A stretch of 40,328 nucleotides of DNA from contig CASEAJ010000071.1 of NCBI GenBank assembly GCA_949285425.1, positions 1-40,328 of the forward strand, written 5' to 3'. The notes below the pieces were generated by a model. The model was given only the letters and a program-made list of their open reading frames with translations. It was not told where the DNA came from and did not search any database. The position numbers and the translations under genes were made by a program. Shown in pieces: positions 7,907-16,003 of the stretch (positions within the stretch are counted from its first letter, which is position 1; every line of letters begins with the position of its first letter). Source of the DNA: an uncultured Porphyromonadaceae bacterium (GTDB taxonomy: Bacteria; Bacteroidota; Bacteroidia; Bacteroidales; Paludibacteraceae).

Positions 7907-9112
7907 TTATCTCACCCATTGCAGGCAAACCGGGGCCTTCATCCTGATTTTCTTTCCTGTATCCTTCAGCATCCCGGTGTGTTCATCTCTTGAATATATC
8001 TCAACGGCATTTTCGTCTCTGCAAGCCACTAACACGAATTTGCCGTTGGGAGTTATCGTAAAGTTTCTCGGATGCTTCCCGGTAAGCTGATATCCTGCCC
8101 TTAGCAGACGGCCGTTTGTGGAATCGACTTTGAACACAGCTATACCATCGGCCTTGAGTCTGCACGATGCATACAGATATTTATTGTCTGGAGAAAGATG
8201 AATGTCGGCACTTCCGCGGGCATTCACCGTATCGGCTTTGACGGTTTGGATGATTGCCGGTCTTGCATTTCCGCTGCATTCAAGTGCAATGATATCTCCG
8301 CTCAGTTCTGAAATGATATAGGCAAATCTGCCATCGGCTGTAAAACAGGTATGGCGCGGACCGGCTCCTGCCGGCAAAACAATATCGTTTCTGTCGTTGT
8401 GGACAATCGTGTTGCCAATGCCGGGATGCTTGTCGTCTGATGTTACATCGGCAGGCACACACATGGAATGGATGGTGTTCATGTCGATGACCCGGACCCT
8501 GTCTGAACCAAGGTCGTTGGCCCAAATATGCTTGCCATCGGGGGACATGTTCACAGAGTGAATGTGAGGACCGGCCTGTCTGTTTTTGTCGGGCCCGCTG
8601 CCCTTGAATTCAACGGTTGTTGCAGGCAGAAGCAATCCGGCAGAATCAAGTGGGAATACCGACAAGTTTCCTCCGCCATAGTTGGCCGTGAAAACATATT
8701 TCATGTCCTCTGAAACCATGATGTTGCAGGGGGCTCCGCCGTTGGTTTGCTGTGCATTCAGGATGGAAAGCGACGGGTTGTCGGGGTTATAGCGCAGGGC
8801 AACGGCCGAAGCGGACTTTTCGTCGTTTTCACTGACACAGTAAAACCGTGTCTTGTCAGAGGCCTGCATCAGAAAAGAAGGATTGGAAATGCCGCTTACC
8901 GCCGACACAAAAGCAACATCGGCTGTGCTTTGATTAAAGGAATATATCTTGATGCCTTCTTCGTTGCTTTGGGCATAACTGCCAATGACCAACGTAAGAG
9001 AATCACCGTTTAAGTCCGATGGGCCGGTCGTGCCATTGGTCTGCCTGTTGCCGGAAGTGCAACAGCACATAATGGCGGCCCCCATGGCAAAAAATAAAAT
9101 CCGTTTTTTCAT
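7907..9112 (-). CDS. Lactonase family (6-phosphogluconolactonase-type beta-propeller) lipoprotein
   Basis: 401 residues. The start is taken at MKKRILFF, giving a lipoprotein signal ending at the CCCTSG cysteines; the frame stays open upstream but gives no signal-like sequence. The body is a seven-bladed propeller of the lactonase family (PF10282), with LVIGSYAQSNEEGIKIYSFN, NYGGGNLSVFPL, GPHIHSVNMSPDGKHIWANDLGSDRV, AGAGPRHTCFTADGRFAYIISELSGDI and GKHPRNFTITPNGKFVLVACRDENAVEIY. Cytoplasmic relatives hydrolyse 6-phosphogluconolactone; this one is envelope-anchored, so its natural substrate may be another sugar lactone. It is followed by the convergent hypothetical gene and lies downstream of the nitroreductase on the same strand. 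Confidence 0.9.
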   Translation of the reverse strand: MKKRILFFAMGAAIMCCCTSGNRQTNGTTGPSDLNGDSLTLVIGSYAQSNEEGIKIYSFNQSTADVAFVSAVSGISNPSFLMQASDKTRFYCVSENDEKSASAVALRYNPDNPSLSILNAQQTNGGAPCNIMVSEDMKYVFTANYGGGNLSVFPLDSAGLLLPATTVEFKGSGPDKNRQAGPHIHSVNMSPDGKHIWANDLGSDRVRVIDMNTIHSMCVPADVTSDDKHPGIGNTIVHNDRNDIVLPAGAGPRHTCFTADGRFAYIISELSGDIIALECSGNARPAIIQTVKADTVNARGSADIHLSPDNKYLYASCRLKADGIAVFKVDSTNGRLLRAGYQLTGKHPRNFTITPNGKFVLVACRDENAVEIYSRDEHTGMLKDTGKKIRMKAPVCLQWVR

Positions 9113-9259
9113 GTTTGAGTTTACGTGTTCGAAATGACAGTCAAGGCATACGGGTTGTTGCTTGCGGCACCGGTACACTGTCAAACCGAATGCCGTAAGC
9201 GACACCGTAAACATCAGTTCCTTTTATGGACAGCGTGCGGCCGCTGTCTACGTTCGGGT

Positions 9260-10018
9260 TCATTTCAGGAATCCCTGCCGTTTCAGCACCGCAATGAACT
9301 TGTCCGAGAAAGGTTCGTTGTTGCGGCGCGGGTAACGCACGTCGGTGAATACCTGTGCCAGGGTTTCTTTCTGGTTTTCGCGTACGAATTGCTTGTTTTC
9401 CTCAAGACTCTCCTTTTCGGCATACAGGCGGTCGATGGCTTCGGGGGTGAAGTCGGTGTAGGTTTCGCGGTGCACGATGGCGTCGAGCGGCAGCCGGTCG
9501 GGTTGGTCGGGCACTTCGGCGGGCCAGCCCACCGTGATGGTGGTTATGGGCACTACCAACCGTGGCAGGTGCAATGTGTCCACTATTTCGCCGGCGTTGT
9601 AGGTGGTGGTGCCAAGGTAGCAAATGCCCAGTCCTTCGCTTTCGGCCGCTACGGCAAAGGTTTGTGCTGCCAGCAGCGTGTCGATGGTAGTGGCCATGAA
9701 CGACTGGAAATTGTCATAGCAGGCATCGGCCTGACGCTGTTCGCACCAGTGCGAAAACCGGTTGAAGTCGGCGCACCATGTGAGAACGGCTGCCGCCTGT
9801 GTCACCATTGGCTGGTTGAAGTGGGCCGGTGCCAGGGCGGCCTTGATGTGCGGATCGGTGGTGACCACCACGCTGTATGCCTGCATGTTGCCCGTGTTCG
9901 ATGCCCGACAGGCCACTTCGAGCAGGCGGTTCATGAGCGACGCATCGATGGGGCGGTCGCTGTATTTCCGTATGGTACGGCGTTGGTTCAGAAAATCGAG
10001 TACTTGGTCCATATGCAT
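9260..10018 (-). CDS. Nitroreductase family protein (FMN-dependent NAD(P)H oxidoreductase)
   Basis: About 252 residues. FMN-binding motifs of the nitroreductase fold are visible: the N-terminal RRTIRKYSDRPID, the RASNTGNMQAYSVVVTTD segment, and the later GLGICYLGTTTYNAGEIVDTLHLP and PITTITVGWPAE. The C-terminal extension (YPRRNNEPFSDKFIAVLKRQGF) resembles larger NfsA/FRP-like members. It should reduce nitroaromatics, quinones or flavins; substrate not predictable. The start is at MHMDQVL because a strong promoter at 10099-10128 excludes the open frame further upstream; a second ATG lies two codons in. Confidence 0.9.
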   Translation of the reverse strand: MHMDQVLDFLNQRRTIRKYSDRPIDASLMNRLLEVACRASNTGNMQAYSVVVTTDPHIKAALAPAHFNQPMVTQAAAVLTWCADFNRFSHWCEQRQADACYDNFQSFMATTIDTLLAAQTFAVAAESEGLGICYLGTTTYNAGEIVDTLHLPRLVVPITTITVGWPAEVPDQPDRLPLDAIVHRETYTDFTPEAIDRLYAEKESLEENKQFVRENQKETLAQVFTDVRYPRRNNEPFSDKFIAVLKRQGFLK

Positions 10019-10098
10019 ATAAAATAGGTATGTGAAAATGAACTTTCCGGTCGGAATGTTCTGATGACCGGTTGAAGTTCGTGCTGCGTTCGTGTCTG

Positions 10099-10128
10099 CA
10101 AAGATAATACAACCCGGCTTATGGACAA
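10099..10128 (-). promoter_or_regulatory. Promoter of the nitroreductase gene
   Basis: Minus strand: TTG (10128-10126), 19 bases, then TATCTTTG (10106-10099). It lies about 80 bases before the start codon and decides the start of that gene. Confidence 0.75.
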
Positions 10129-10291
10129 TGCGTGGAACGGGCAGGAGGATGGCTTCGGAGCGAAAAAAGCGAGGGGCTTCCATTTCCGTATAGCATGTCG
10201 TGCCGTTTTTTCCGGATGTTGCTGGCAGTCAGTCTCCATACGGGCATCGGCCTGTTTCGGGCATTCCGTTTCACAGGGTCCTTTTCCGTTT

Positions 10292-10963
10292 TTACTGTTC
10301 TTCCCGTTCCTTTCTCAAATCGCTTAATACCTTGCCGTTGTAGCTGAAGTATTGCGGTCCTCGATAGGCTCCGGATGGGTTCTGTTTTTCTTCGGGTAAA
10401 AAGTTTGCGGTAAATGCAGACAGGCTGTACAGGCGGCCATCGTATTCAATTTTATCATCGCTGGCAACCCGGACCGGTATCTGAAGGGCATCGAACATGA
10501 CCGTATCGCCTACATTTAAACCTATCATGTGAAACTTGAACGGAGGCTTTTGTGCTTTGCGTTGTCTTTCCTTGAAATCCGCCTCTATCCTTTTGTCTTC
10601 GTCTTTGCTCTTGCTGACAACGGGTTTGCCATCGACATATACACACAGTTCTGCATCATCAAGCAAGTCGGCTATGTCGCGCATAATGTCTAACGCCACA
10701 GAGGGTGCTATGTTGAAAAATTCGCGGTTCTGCCGGATGCGCAAGTCTGTCAGACGGTCAATCTGTTTGTGTATCTGTTTTTCGACTTTTGCATATTTGG
10801 CCGTTCTGAGGGTTGCATAAATCTCGAAAGGCAAAGGTACAGCTGTGTTGTCAAGTTCTTTGCTTCTGACGTTCACGGGGCGGGAACTTTTGCCTATTTT
10901 GACCCAATCTTCCCTGAAACTCGGATTGGTCAGTATATACACATAACCTGCTTCGTTTTCCAT
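10292..10963 (-). CDS. GIY-YIG-like (T5orf172) protein with a C-terminal DUF4357-like domain
   Basis: 223 residues. Residues about 5-85 match the T5orf172/GIY-YIG-like nuclease fold: GYVYILTNPSFREDWVKIG, then RSKELDNTAVPLPFEIYATLRTAKYAKVEKQIH and NREFFNI. Residues about 150-215 (FKFHMIGLNVGDTVMFD, KIEYDGRLYSLSAFT and QYFSYNGKVL) resemble DUF4357, which often accompanies GIY-YIG domains. The role is not established; such proteins are found in phage, mobile and defence contexts as well as chromosomes. Its promoter region abuts the MITE-like element at 11018. A -7 match TATATTTG lies at 11000-10993, about 30 bases before the start. Confidence 0.85.
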   Translation of the reverse strand: MENEAGYVYILTNPSFREDWVKIGKSSRPVNVRSKELDNTAVPLPFEIYATLRTAKYAKVEKQIHKQIDRLTDLRIRQNREFFNIAPSVALDIMRDIADLLDDAELCVYVDGKPVVSKSKDEDKRIEADFKERQRKAQKPPFKFHMIGLNVGDTVMFDALQIPVRVASDDKIEYDGRLYSLSAFTANFLPEEKQNPSGAYRGPQYFSYNGKVLSDLRKEREEQ

Positions 10964-10992
10964 AATTGTTCTGCCGTATGGTTTGACAAATG

Positions 10993-11000
10993 CAAATATA
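10993..11000 (-). promoter_or_regulatory. -7 element upstream of the T5orf172 gene
   Basis: TATATTTG on the minus strand matches TAnnTTTG. The expected -33 position falls at the edge of the MITE-like element starting at 11018, and no TTG is found there, so the element may have displaced or weakened the original promoter. Confidence 0.45.
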
Positions 11001-11017
11001 CCAATATGATTTGAAAA

Positions 11018-11214
11018 TGGTGGGTTCTATAAATTGCTTTATCGGTGCTTTTTGCTTTTCGGGAGAGCAGATTTTGTTTTTCATTGATAGAACATAGCGG
11101 GCTATGCGATTGAAAATGAAAACACAAAAGATGTCGCATGAAAACAAAAAGCACGTAAAAGCCAATGCCATAAAATATAAAATTGTCATGGCGGGTAATT
11201 TATAGAACCCACCA
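11018..11214. mobile_element. MITE-like element, copy 1
   Basis: 197 bp bounded by perfect 18-bp terminal inverted repeats (TGGTGGGTTCTATAAATT and its complement). The interior is itself largely self-complementary: GTGCTTTTTGCTTTTC faces GAAAACAAAAAGCAC, and the centre carries CATAG-CGGG-CTATG, so the whole element can fold into one long hairpin. No transposase is encoded. A second copy, about 90% identical by eye, lies at 36019-36213. No clear target-site duplication is seen. Confidence 0.8.
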
Positions 11215-11321
11215 TGTGTAAGTGATTCATGCGCATCGGGTGGTGATTTATCTGTCCATGGAAAAGAAAACCGGTTTGTCTGAAAAGCAAAATCACGGAC
11301 AAGGCAGTTTGTAGCATCGAC

Positions 11322-11504
11322 CTATAGGAAACCGCCCAACTACCTATAGTTAGTTGCTTGACTACCTATAGTTGGTTGCCCAATGTGCTATAGTTGGTTT
11401 TTGTGTTTGGTGGGGCAGACAATAGGTTGAACGACAAGGTGTAATGCGAGAAAAACGACGACTGTTAAAAAACATACTATAGGAAGTTGGAAAAGAAACT
11501 ATAG
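11322..11504. repeat. CTATAG array B: four plus two palindromes at a 22-bp period
   Basis: CTATAG at 11322, 11344, 11366 and 11388 (all exactly 22 bp apart), then a second pair at 11477 and 11499, again 22 bp apart. Flanks repeat GTTGG or CCAAC words. A run of five T follows the first four. No ORF overlaps the array. Confidence 0.85.
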
Positions 11505-11524
11505 GAAGTGTCGCATTCCGCTTG

Positions 11525-12033
11525 CAGGATGGGTTGAAAAAATGAGGAAAAACGGATAAACCGGTTGTGCAAATTTAGTGAAAGGTGAGCGGAGAAGCAA
11601 ATGAAAACGCATTATAAAAGCGATAATGAACGCTCAAAAAAACAAACGATAACTTAGTTTCTCAAGTGAACTTTTAGGTTAAGTGGCTCAATATTACGGT
11701 ACATTTTTCCCTGCCTTGTCCGGTGAGCCGGAAAATCGTCCTGTAGAAGCCGGCCGAAGGCCTGTTGTGTGAGCGAAGCGAGTTCAGGCATTCAGGCTTC
11801 GCAAGGACGGGTTTTTCCGTGCGAAGCGGGCACAGCGGCGGCTCTTTTTGCTTCCTTTTCCCTGCTGTAGGGAATTTCCCGATAAGTGAGTGCAGAGGGC
11901 AAACTTGTTTGCACTATACCGAGCGTGAGGGAAAGGCATTTATGAAAAAGGAAGTCGGGGTCGCAGAGGCGGACAGCCCCTGGGGGCAGCAAGCAAGAGC
12001 CGTTAACAGTCTCACTTGCAAAACTTAAGAAAT
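11525..12033. other. Intergenic stretch without a supported gene
   Basis: About 500 bases of mixed composition. The first third is AT-rich; the rest is GC-richer with short palindromes (TTCCCT-GCTGT-AGGGAA and GCAAAC-TT-GTTTGC). Open frames exist on both strands but have no initiation context or recognisable product. The composition suggests a decayed or repetitive element. Confidence 0.4.
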
Positions 12034-12135
12034 TCACTTGCATCTGCCATCATCTTTGCCGAAAATCGCGTACAGTACACCCACGACAATCGACACCAGC
12101 GAAGTCCAGAATACAACCGCTACAATGAAATCCAT
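12034..12135 (-). CDS. Small single-span membrane protein (33 residues)
   Basis: The ORF reads MDFIVAVVFWTSLVSI then VVGVLYAIFGKDDGRCK: one hydrophobic helix of about 22 residues ending in a GKDDG cytoplasmic tail. The length and the VLYxIxxxxDG ending recall small accessory proteins that partner transporters, but that is only resemblance. It begins 25 bases after the 100-residue gene on the same strand, so the two are probably co-transcribed. Confidence 0.5.
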   Translation of the reverse strand: MDFIVAVVFWTSLVSIVVGVLYAIFGKDDGRCK

Positions 12136-12160
12136 AGTCCTTATGTTTTGAAAACCAACT

Positions 12161-12463
12161 TTAATTCACCTCAAATGTACGGACAATCGACGGATTTTCC
12201 AACACCTCGTCAATAATCTTCACCATACGCTCCATGAGGCGGGACAGCCTGCGGTGGGTGAAGTGCACCGTGCGTCCGTTGGCTAGGTGTACGCGGCAGG
12301 TGAAGTCGCGCCGGTTGTCACGCAGCTTCAGCTTCTTTATCGCACCGCAGTATTTCGCCCGTAGATACTCCATGCAGGCATGTCGGGCCTCGGTGCCCGC
12401 ACTCTTACAGTGACGGAGCGGTATGCCCGCACACACTTCATACAATACATTCATATCCCGCAC
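12161..12463 (-). CDS. Hypothetical protein, 100 residues
   Basis: A basic, cysteine-containing protein: RHCKSAGTEARHACMEYLRAKYCGAIKKL, then a short strand-rich segment RRDFTCRVHLANGRTVHFTHRRLSRLMERM and a helical end KIIDEVLENPSIVRTFEVN. No family recognised. Its end is 25 bases from the small membrane ORF at 12135. A GC-rich palindrome and the promoter repeat of the divergent aroB lie just upstream. The start could also be the methionine three codons later. Confidence 0.5.
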   Translation of the reverse strand: MRDMNVLYEVCAGIPLRHCKSAGTEARHACMEYLRAKYCGAIKKLKLRDNRRDFTCRVHLANGRTVHFTHRRLSRLMERMVKIIDEVLENPSIVRTFEVN

Positions 12464-12465
12464 AT

Positions 12466-12492
12466 CCCCTCCTTCGGAGGGGTTGGGGAAAC
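12466..12492. repeat. GC-rich palindromic repeat
   Basis: CCCCTCC-TTC-GGAGGGG followed by TTGGGGA, the same design as the palindromes near 4853 and 20735. It lies directly before the start of the 100-residue gene. Confidence 0.7.
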
Positions 12493-12525
12493 CGCTACTC
12501 GTTCCCTGCTATTATTTTATAAGAA

Positions 12526-12597
12526 AAAGCTGCATTCGGCAAAACAATTCAAACAAGTTTGATTGCTTTTGCGCTCATTTGCATTATCTTTGTATCG
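12526..12597 (+). repeat. Single copy of the 75-bp promoter-bearing repeat
   Basis: Runs from AAGCTGCATTCGGCAAAAC to TATCTTTG and is the reverse complement of the units at 6336-6511. Its palindrome reads TCAAAC-AA-GTTTGA where the other copies have TCAAGC-AA-GCTTGA, a paired change that keeps the symmetry. Confidence 0.9.
12563..12592 (+). promoter_or_regulatory. Promoter of aroB within the repeat
   Basis: TTG (12563-12565), 19 bases, TATCTTTG (12585-12592). The aroB start codon follows 20 bases later, so the leader is very short. Confidence 0.8.
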
Positions 12598-12612
12598 GGT
12601 TTTTAACAAGAA

Positions 12613-13662
12613 ATGAAGTTGCATACGAGAATAAGCCATCAGTTATCGGCCGATTTGCAGGAGTTTGTCGGAGACCGGGCGGGTGAGGATATCTTTGTCC
12701 TGACCGACGAGACGACAAGAGACTGCTGCTTGCCGCGCTTGCTTGCGTGGGACAGGCTTTGGACGAGCCATCAGATAACGATTCCGGCCGGCGATGAACA
12801 CAAGACGCTGGAATCGGCCGCCTTCATTTGGAGGTATTTGAGCGAACATGGAGCGACCCGCTCATCGCTCATGATTAATCTGGGTGGAGGTATGATAACG
12901 GACATTGGCGGGTTTACGGCTTCTACCTTCAAGCGCGGCATGGCTTATGTGAATCTGCCTACTACGCTGTTGGGGGCCGTGGATGCGGCAACCGGCGGAA
13001 AGACCGGTGTCAACTTTCTCGGACTGAAAAACGAAATAGGCGTGTTTGCCCCGGCACGGGCCGTGCTGATTGATGTGAATTTCTTCCGCACACTCGACGA
13101 CCGGAACCTGCGTTCGGGCTTTGCCGAAATGGTGAAACATGCCTTGCTCGATGGCGAAGAGGCCTGGCGCGACGTGCTGGCCTTTGACCTGGACGAGGTG
13201 GATTTCGACCGTCTGGCTGTCTTGCTCGAAAAGAATATCGACATAAAAGAGAGCATTGTGGCACAGGACCCGACGGAGAAGGGATTGCGCAAAGCCCTGA
13301 ATCTGGGACATACGTTCGGACATGCGTTTGAAAGCCTGTCGTACAAGACCGGCCGCCCGTTGCTGCACGGCTATGCGGTGATGTGGGGGCTGCTGTGCGA
13401 GCTGTACCTGTCGCACGTTCGGCTGGGATTCCCCAAAGAAGACATAGCAAGGTTGCGCGGGTTGATAAGGGAGTATTACGGCACGTTTGACTTTTCGTGC
13501 AAGCAGTACGATGCCCTGCTGGAGCTGATGACGCACGACAAGAAAAACGAATCGAAGGACATAAACTTTACCTTGCTCGGCAAACCGGGTGATGTCCGTA
13601 TCAACCAGACGGCAACGAAGGAGGAAATACTGGAGTGTCTGGACTATGTGAGGGAAGGCTGA
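12613..13662 (+). CDS. aroB: 3-dehydroquinate synthase
   Basis: 349 residues, the usual length. It converts DAHP to 3-dehydroquinate, the second step of the shikimate pathway, using NAD and a divalent metal. NAD-binding glycines are at 91-100 (GGGMITDIGG), the substrate loop at 117-134 (TTLLGAVDAATGGKTGVN), and metal ligands are expected at Glu172 (SGFAEMVKH), His233 (NLGHTFGHAFE) and His252. The start is the ATG just after the repeat-borne promoter. It heads a run of same-strand genes ending at 19970; dapB follows after 55 bases. Confidence 0.97.
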   Translation: MKLHTRISHQLSADLQEFVGDRAGEDIFVLTDETTRDCCLPRLLAWDRLWTSHQITIPAGDEHKTLESAAFIWRYLSEHGATRSSLMINLGGGMITDIGGFTASTFKRGMAYVNLPTTLLGAVDAATGGKTGVNFLGLKNEIGVFAPARAVLIDVNFFRTLDDRNLRSGFAEMVKHALLDGEEAWRDVLAFDLDEVDFDRLAVLLEKNIDIKESIVAQDPTEKGLRKALNLGHTFGHAFESLSYKTGRPLLHGYAVMWGLLCELYLSHVRLGFPKEDIARLRGLIREYYGTFDFSCKQYDALLELMTHDKKNESKDINFTLLGKPGDVRINQTATKEEILECLDYVREG

Positions 13663-13717
13663 ACGGAAGTCCGGTCTTTTTTACGGGTTACTTATTAATG
13701 ATAATGATAAAGGAATT

Positions 13718-14434
13718 ATGAAGATAGCACTGATAGGATATGGAAAAATGGGCAAGATTATCGAACGTATTGCCCTTGAACGCGGACACGAAATCGTGTC
13801 GGTGATTGATGTGGACAACACGGACGATTTTGATTCGCCGGCTTTCCGCTCGGCCGATGTGGCCATTGAGTTTACGGCGCCGCAGGTGGCGGTGGACAAT
13901 TATCGCCGGGCCTGGGCGGCAGGTGTGCCGGTGGTGTCGGGCACGACGGGTTGGACCGACCGGCTCGATGCCGTGAAGGAGGAAGTGGCGCAGGGCGGTT
14001 ACACCTTGTTCTGGTCGTCGAACTTCAGCCTCGGCGTGAATGTGTTCATGGCCATGAACAAGTACCTGGCAAAGCTGATGAACCGTTTCCCGCAGTATGA
14101 TGTGGAAATGACCGAGGTGCATCACACGCAAAAGCTCGATGCTCCGAGCGGAACGGCCATTACGCTGGCCGAAGGCATACTCGAAAACCTGGACCGCAAG
14201 ACGAAATGGGTGAAGGAAACCGCTTCCGCTCCCAATGAAATGGCCATTAAATCGATTCGCGAAGGACAGGTGCCCGGCATTCACACCGTGCGCTACGAGT
14301 CGGCCGTCGACAGCATTACCATCACCCACGATGCCAAGAGCCGTGAAGGGTTTGCGCTGGGAGCGGTGGTGGCCGCCGAGTTTGCCGCAGGGAAAAAGGG
14401 CTTTCTGGAAATGAAAGACCTGTTAGGCTTTTAG
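13718..14434 (+). CDS. dapB: 4-hydroxy-tetrahydrodipicolinate reductase
   Basis: 238 residues. It reduces the dihydrodipicolinate precursor in the diaminopimelate/lysine pathway, feeding peptidoglycan. The N-terminal nucleotide site is GYGKMGK (7-13); the catalytic region EVHHTQKLDAPSGTA has His135/His136 and Lys139. It is shorter than the E. coli enzyme (273), as usual in Bacteroidetes, whose proteins have a compact nucleotide domain. It is followed by lepB after about 100 bases, a common gene order in this group. Confidence 0.97.
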   Translation: MKIALIGYGKMGKIIERIALERGHEIVSVIDVDNTDDFDSPAFRSADVAIEFTAPQVAVDNYRRAWAAGVPVVSGTTGWTDRLDAVKEEVAQGGYTLFWSSNFSLGVNVFMAMNKYLAKLMNRFPQYDVEMTEVHHTQKLDAPSGTAITLAEGILENLDRKTKWVKETASAPNEMAIKSIREGQVPGIHTVRYESAVDSITITHDAKSREGFALGAVVAAEFAAGKKGFLEMKDLLGF

Positions 14435-14535
14435 GCATTTCTGCCGCTCTTTTCAAAAAAGAGGAGTTGAACGTTATACTAATTAAATGATACACCCCGT
14501 GTTTCTCCATGGAAAGGGGATGTGAGTTACTGAAT

Positions 14536-15942
14536 ATGAACAAAACAATACAGACCCGCCTGAAAGAGGCGACTGCCGTGCAATGGGTCAAAGGATGTGC
14601 GGCCACGTTAGTGTATATTCTGTTTATCGTGTGGGTAGGCAACTTCTGGTGGTTGCTGCTCACCCCGTTTTTCTTTGATGTGTTTGTCACCAAGCTGGTG
14701 CCGTGGGACTGGTGGAAGGGAATAAAGAACAAGGCTCTGCGCAGCATCATGGGTTGGGGGGATGCCATTGTGTTTGCCCTGGTGGCCGTGTATTTCATAT
14801 TTGCTTTTCTGTTTCAGAACTACCAGATACCGACCTCATCGCTCGAAAAGACGCTGTTGGTGGGCGATTTCCTGGCAGTGAGCAAGGCCACGTACGGACC
14901 CCGCATTCCGATGACTCCGCTTTCGTTCCCCTTGGCACAACACACCATGCCCATTATCGGCACGAAGTCGTACATAGAGAAACCGCAATGGGAATACCGC
15001 CGTCTGAAGGGTCTGCGTTCGATTCGTCGCGACGATATTGTCGTGTTCAACTTCCCGACAGGCGACACGGTGGCCTTGAAAATGCAGAATCCCGATTTCT
15101 ACACGCTGGTGCATGTGTATGGACGCGACCGGGTGATGAACGACCGGAACACGTTCGGCGAAATTGTGTACCGTCCGGTCGACCGTCGCGAAAACTATGT
15201 GAAGCGTTGCGTGGGCTTGCCGGGCGACACCTTCCTGTTGAAAGACAACCAGATTTACATTAACGGCACGGCCCAGCCGCATTTCGAAGGCATACAGCAC
15301 AACTATTTCATACAGACGGATGGCACCCTGCTGAAACAGGAATACCTGAAGAAAATGGGCATCAGCAACGAGGACTTTGAAGTCTACCGCAATGGTATCA
15401 ATCCCGATGTGTCGTCTTATCTCGGTCTGGAGGCCGGCAAACCGGTGTATCACTTGCCGCTGACGCAGGAAATGCATGCAAAACTGCTGAAGACGAAAGG
15501 GGTAAAGCATATCGTGATTGAACCGCCTCATTTCGGCGGGGAAGTCTATCCCCTGGGGGCAGGCGAAGCTTACGGCTGGAACCGCGACAACTACGGACCG
15601 CTGTACATTCCGAAAAAAGGCGACCGGCTGGAGCTGACTTTGGAAAACCTGCCGGTGTACGAACGTATTGTGTCTACGTATGAACACAACACGCTGGAAG
15701 TGAAAGACAGTGTGATTTACATCAACGGACAGCCGGCCACGCACTATGATGTGAAGATGGATTACTACTGGATGATGGGCGACAACCGGCACAAGTCGGC
15801 CGACTCCCGCTATTGGGGTTTTGTGCCCGAAGACCACATTGTGGGTACGCCCATGTTTGTGTGGCTGTCTTTGGACAAGGACAAGGGCTGGTTTGAAGGG
15901 AAGATACGCTGGAACCGCTTTTTCAGGGGAGCGGGAAGATAA
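14536..15942 (+). CDS. lepB: Signal peptidase I
   Basis: 468 residues. It cleaves signal peptides of exported proteins at the outer face of the inner membrane. Two N-terminal membrane segments (about 22-50 and 75-95) precede the catalytic part: Ser102 in QIPTSSLEKTLLVGD and Lys223 in NYVKRCVGLPGD, with box E GDNRHKSADSRYWGFVPEDHIVG near the end. The long insert between the boxes is typical of Bacteroidetes enzymes. The start is at MNKTIQ; an in-frame ATG lies at 14509. Many relatives carry two tandem lepB copies; only one is present here. Confidence 0.95.
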   Translation: MNKTIQTRLKEATAVQWVKGCAATLVYILFIVWVGNFWWLLLTPFFFDVFVTKLVPWDWWKGIKNKALRSIMGWGDAIVFALVAVYFIFAFLFQNYQIPTSSLEKTLLVGDFLAVSKATYGPRIPMTPLSFPLAQHTMPIIGTKSYIEKPQWEYRRLKGLRSIRRDDIVVFNFPTGDTVALKMQNPDFYTLVHVYGRDRVMNDRNTFGEIVYRPVDRRENYVKRCVGLPGDTFLLKDNQIYINGTAQPHFEGIQHNYFIQTDGTLLKQEYLKKMGISNEDFEVYRNGINPDVSSYLGLEAGKPVYHLPLTQEMHAKLLKTKGVKHIVIEPPHFGGEVYPLGAGEAYGWNRDNYGPLYIPKKGDRLELTLENLPVYERIVSTYEHNTLEVKDSVIYINGQPATHYDVKMDYYWMMGDNRHKSADSRYWGFVPEDHIVGTPMFVWLSLDKDKGWFEGKIRWNRFFRGAGR

Positions 15943-16003
15943 GCGGACTTCTGTGACGGAATGAAAAGGAACGGGCAAGAACCGGAATAGCATACAAGTG
16001 GAT

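Noticed and set aside
11765..12043. Overlapping frames on both strands in the 11525-12033 stretch
   Set aside because: No start context, no family resemblance that could be supported, and the sequence looks like a decayed or repetitive element.
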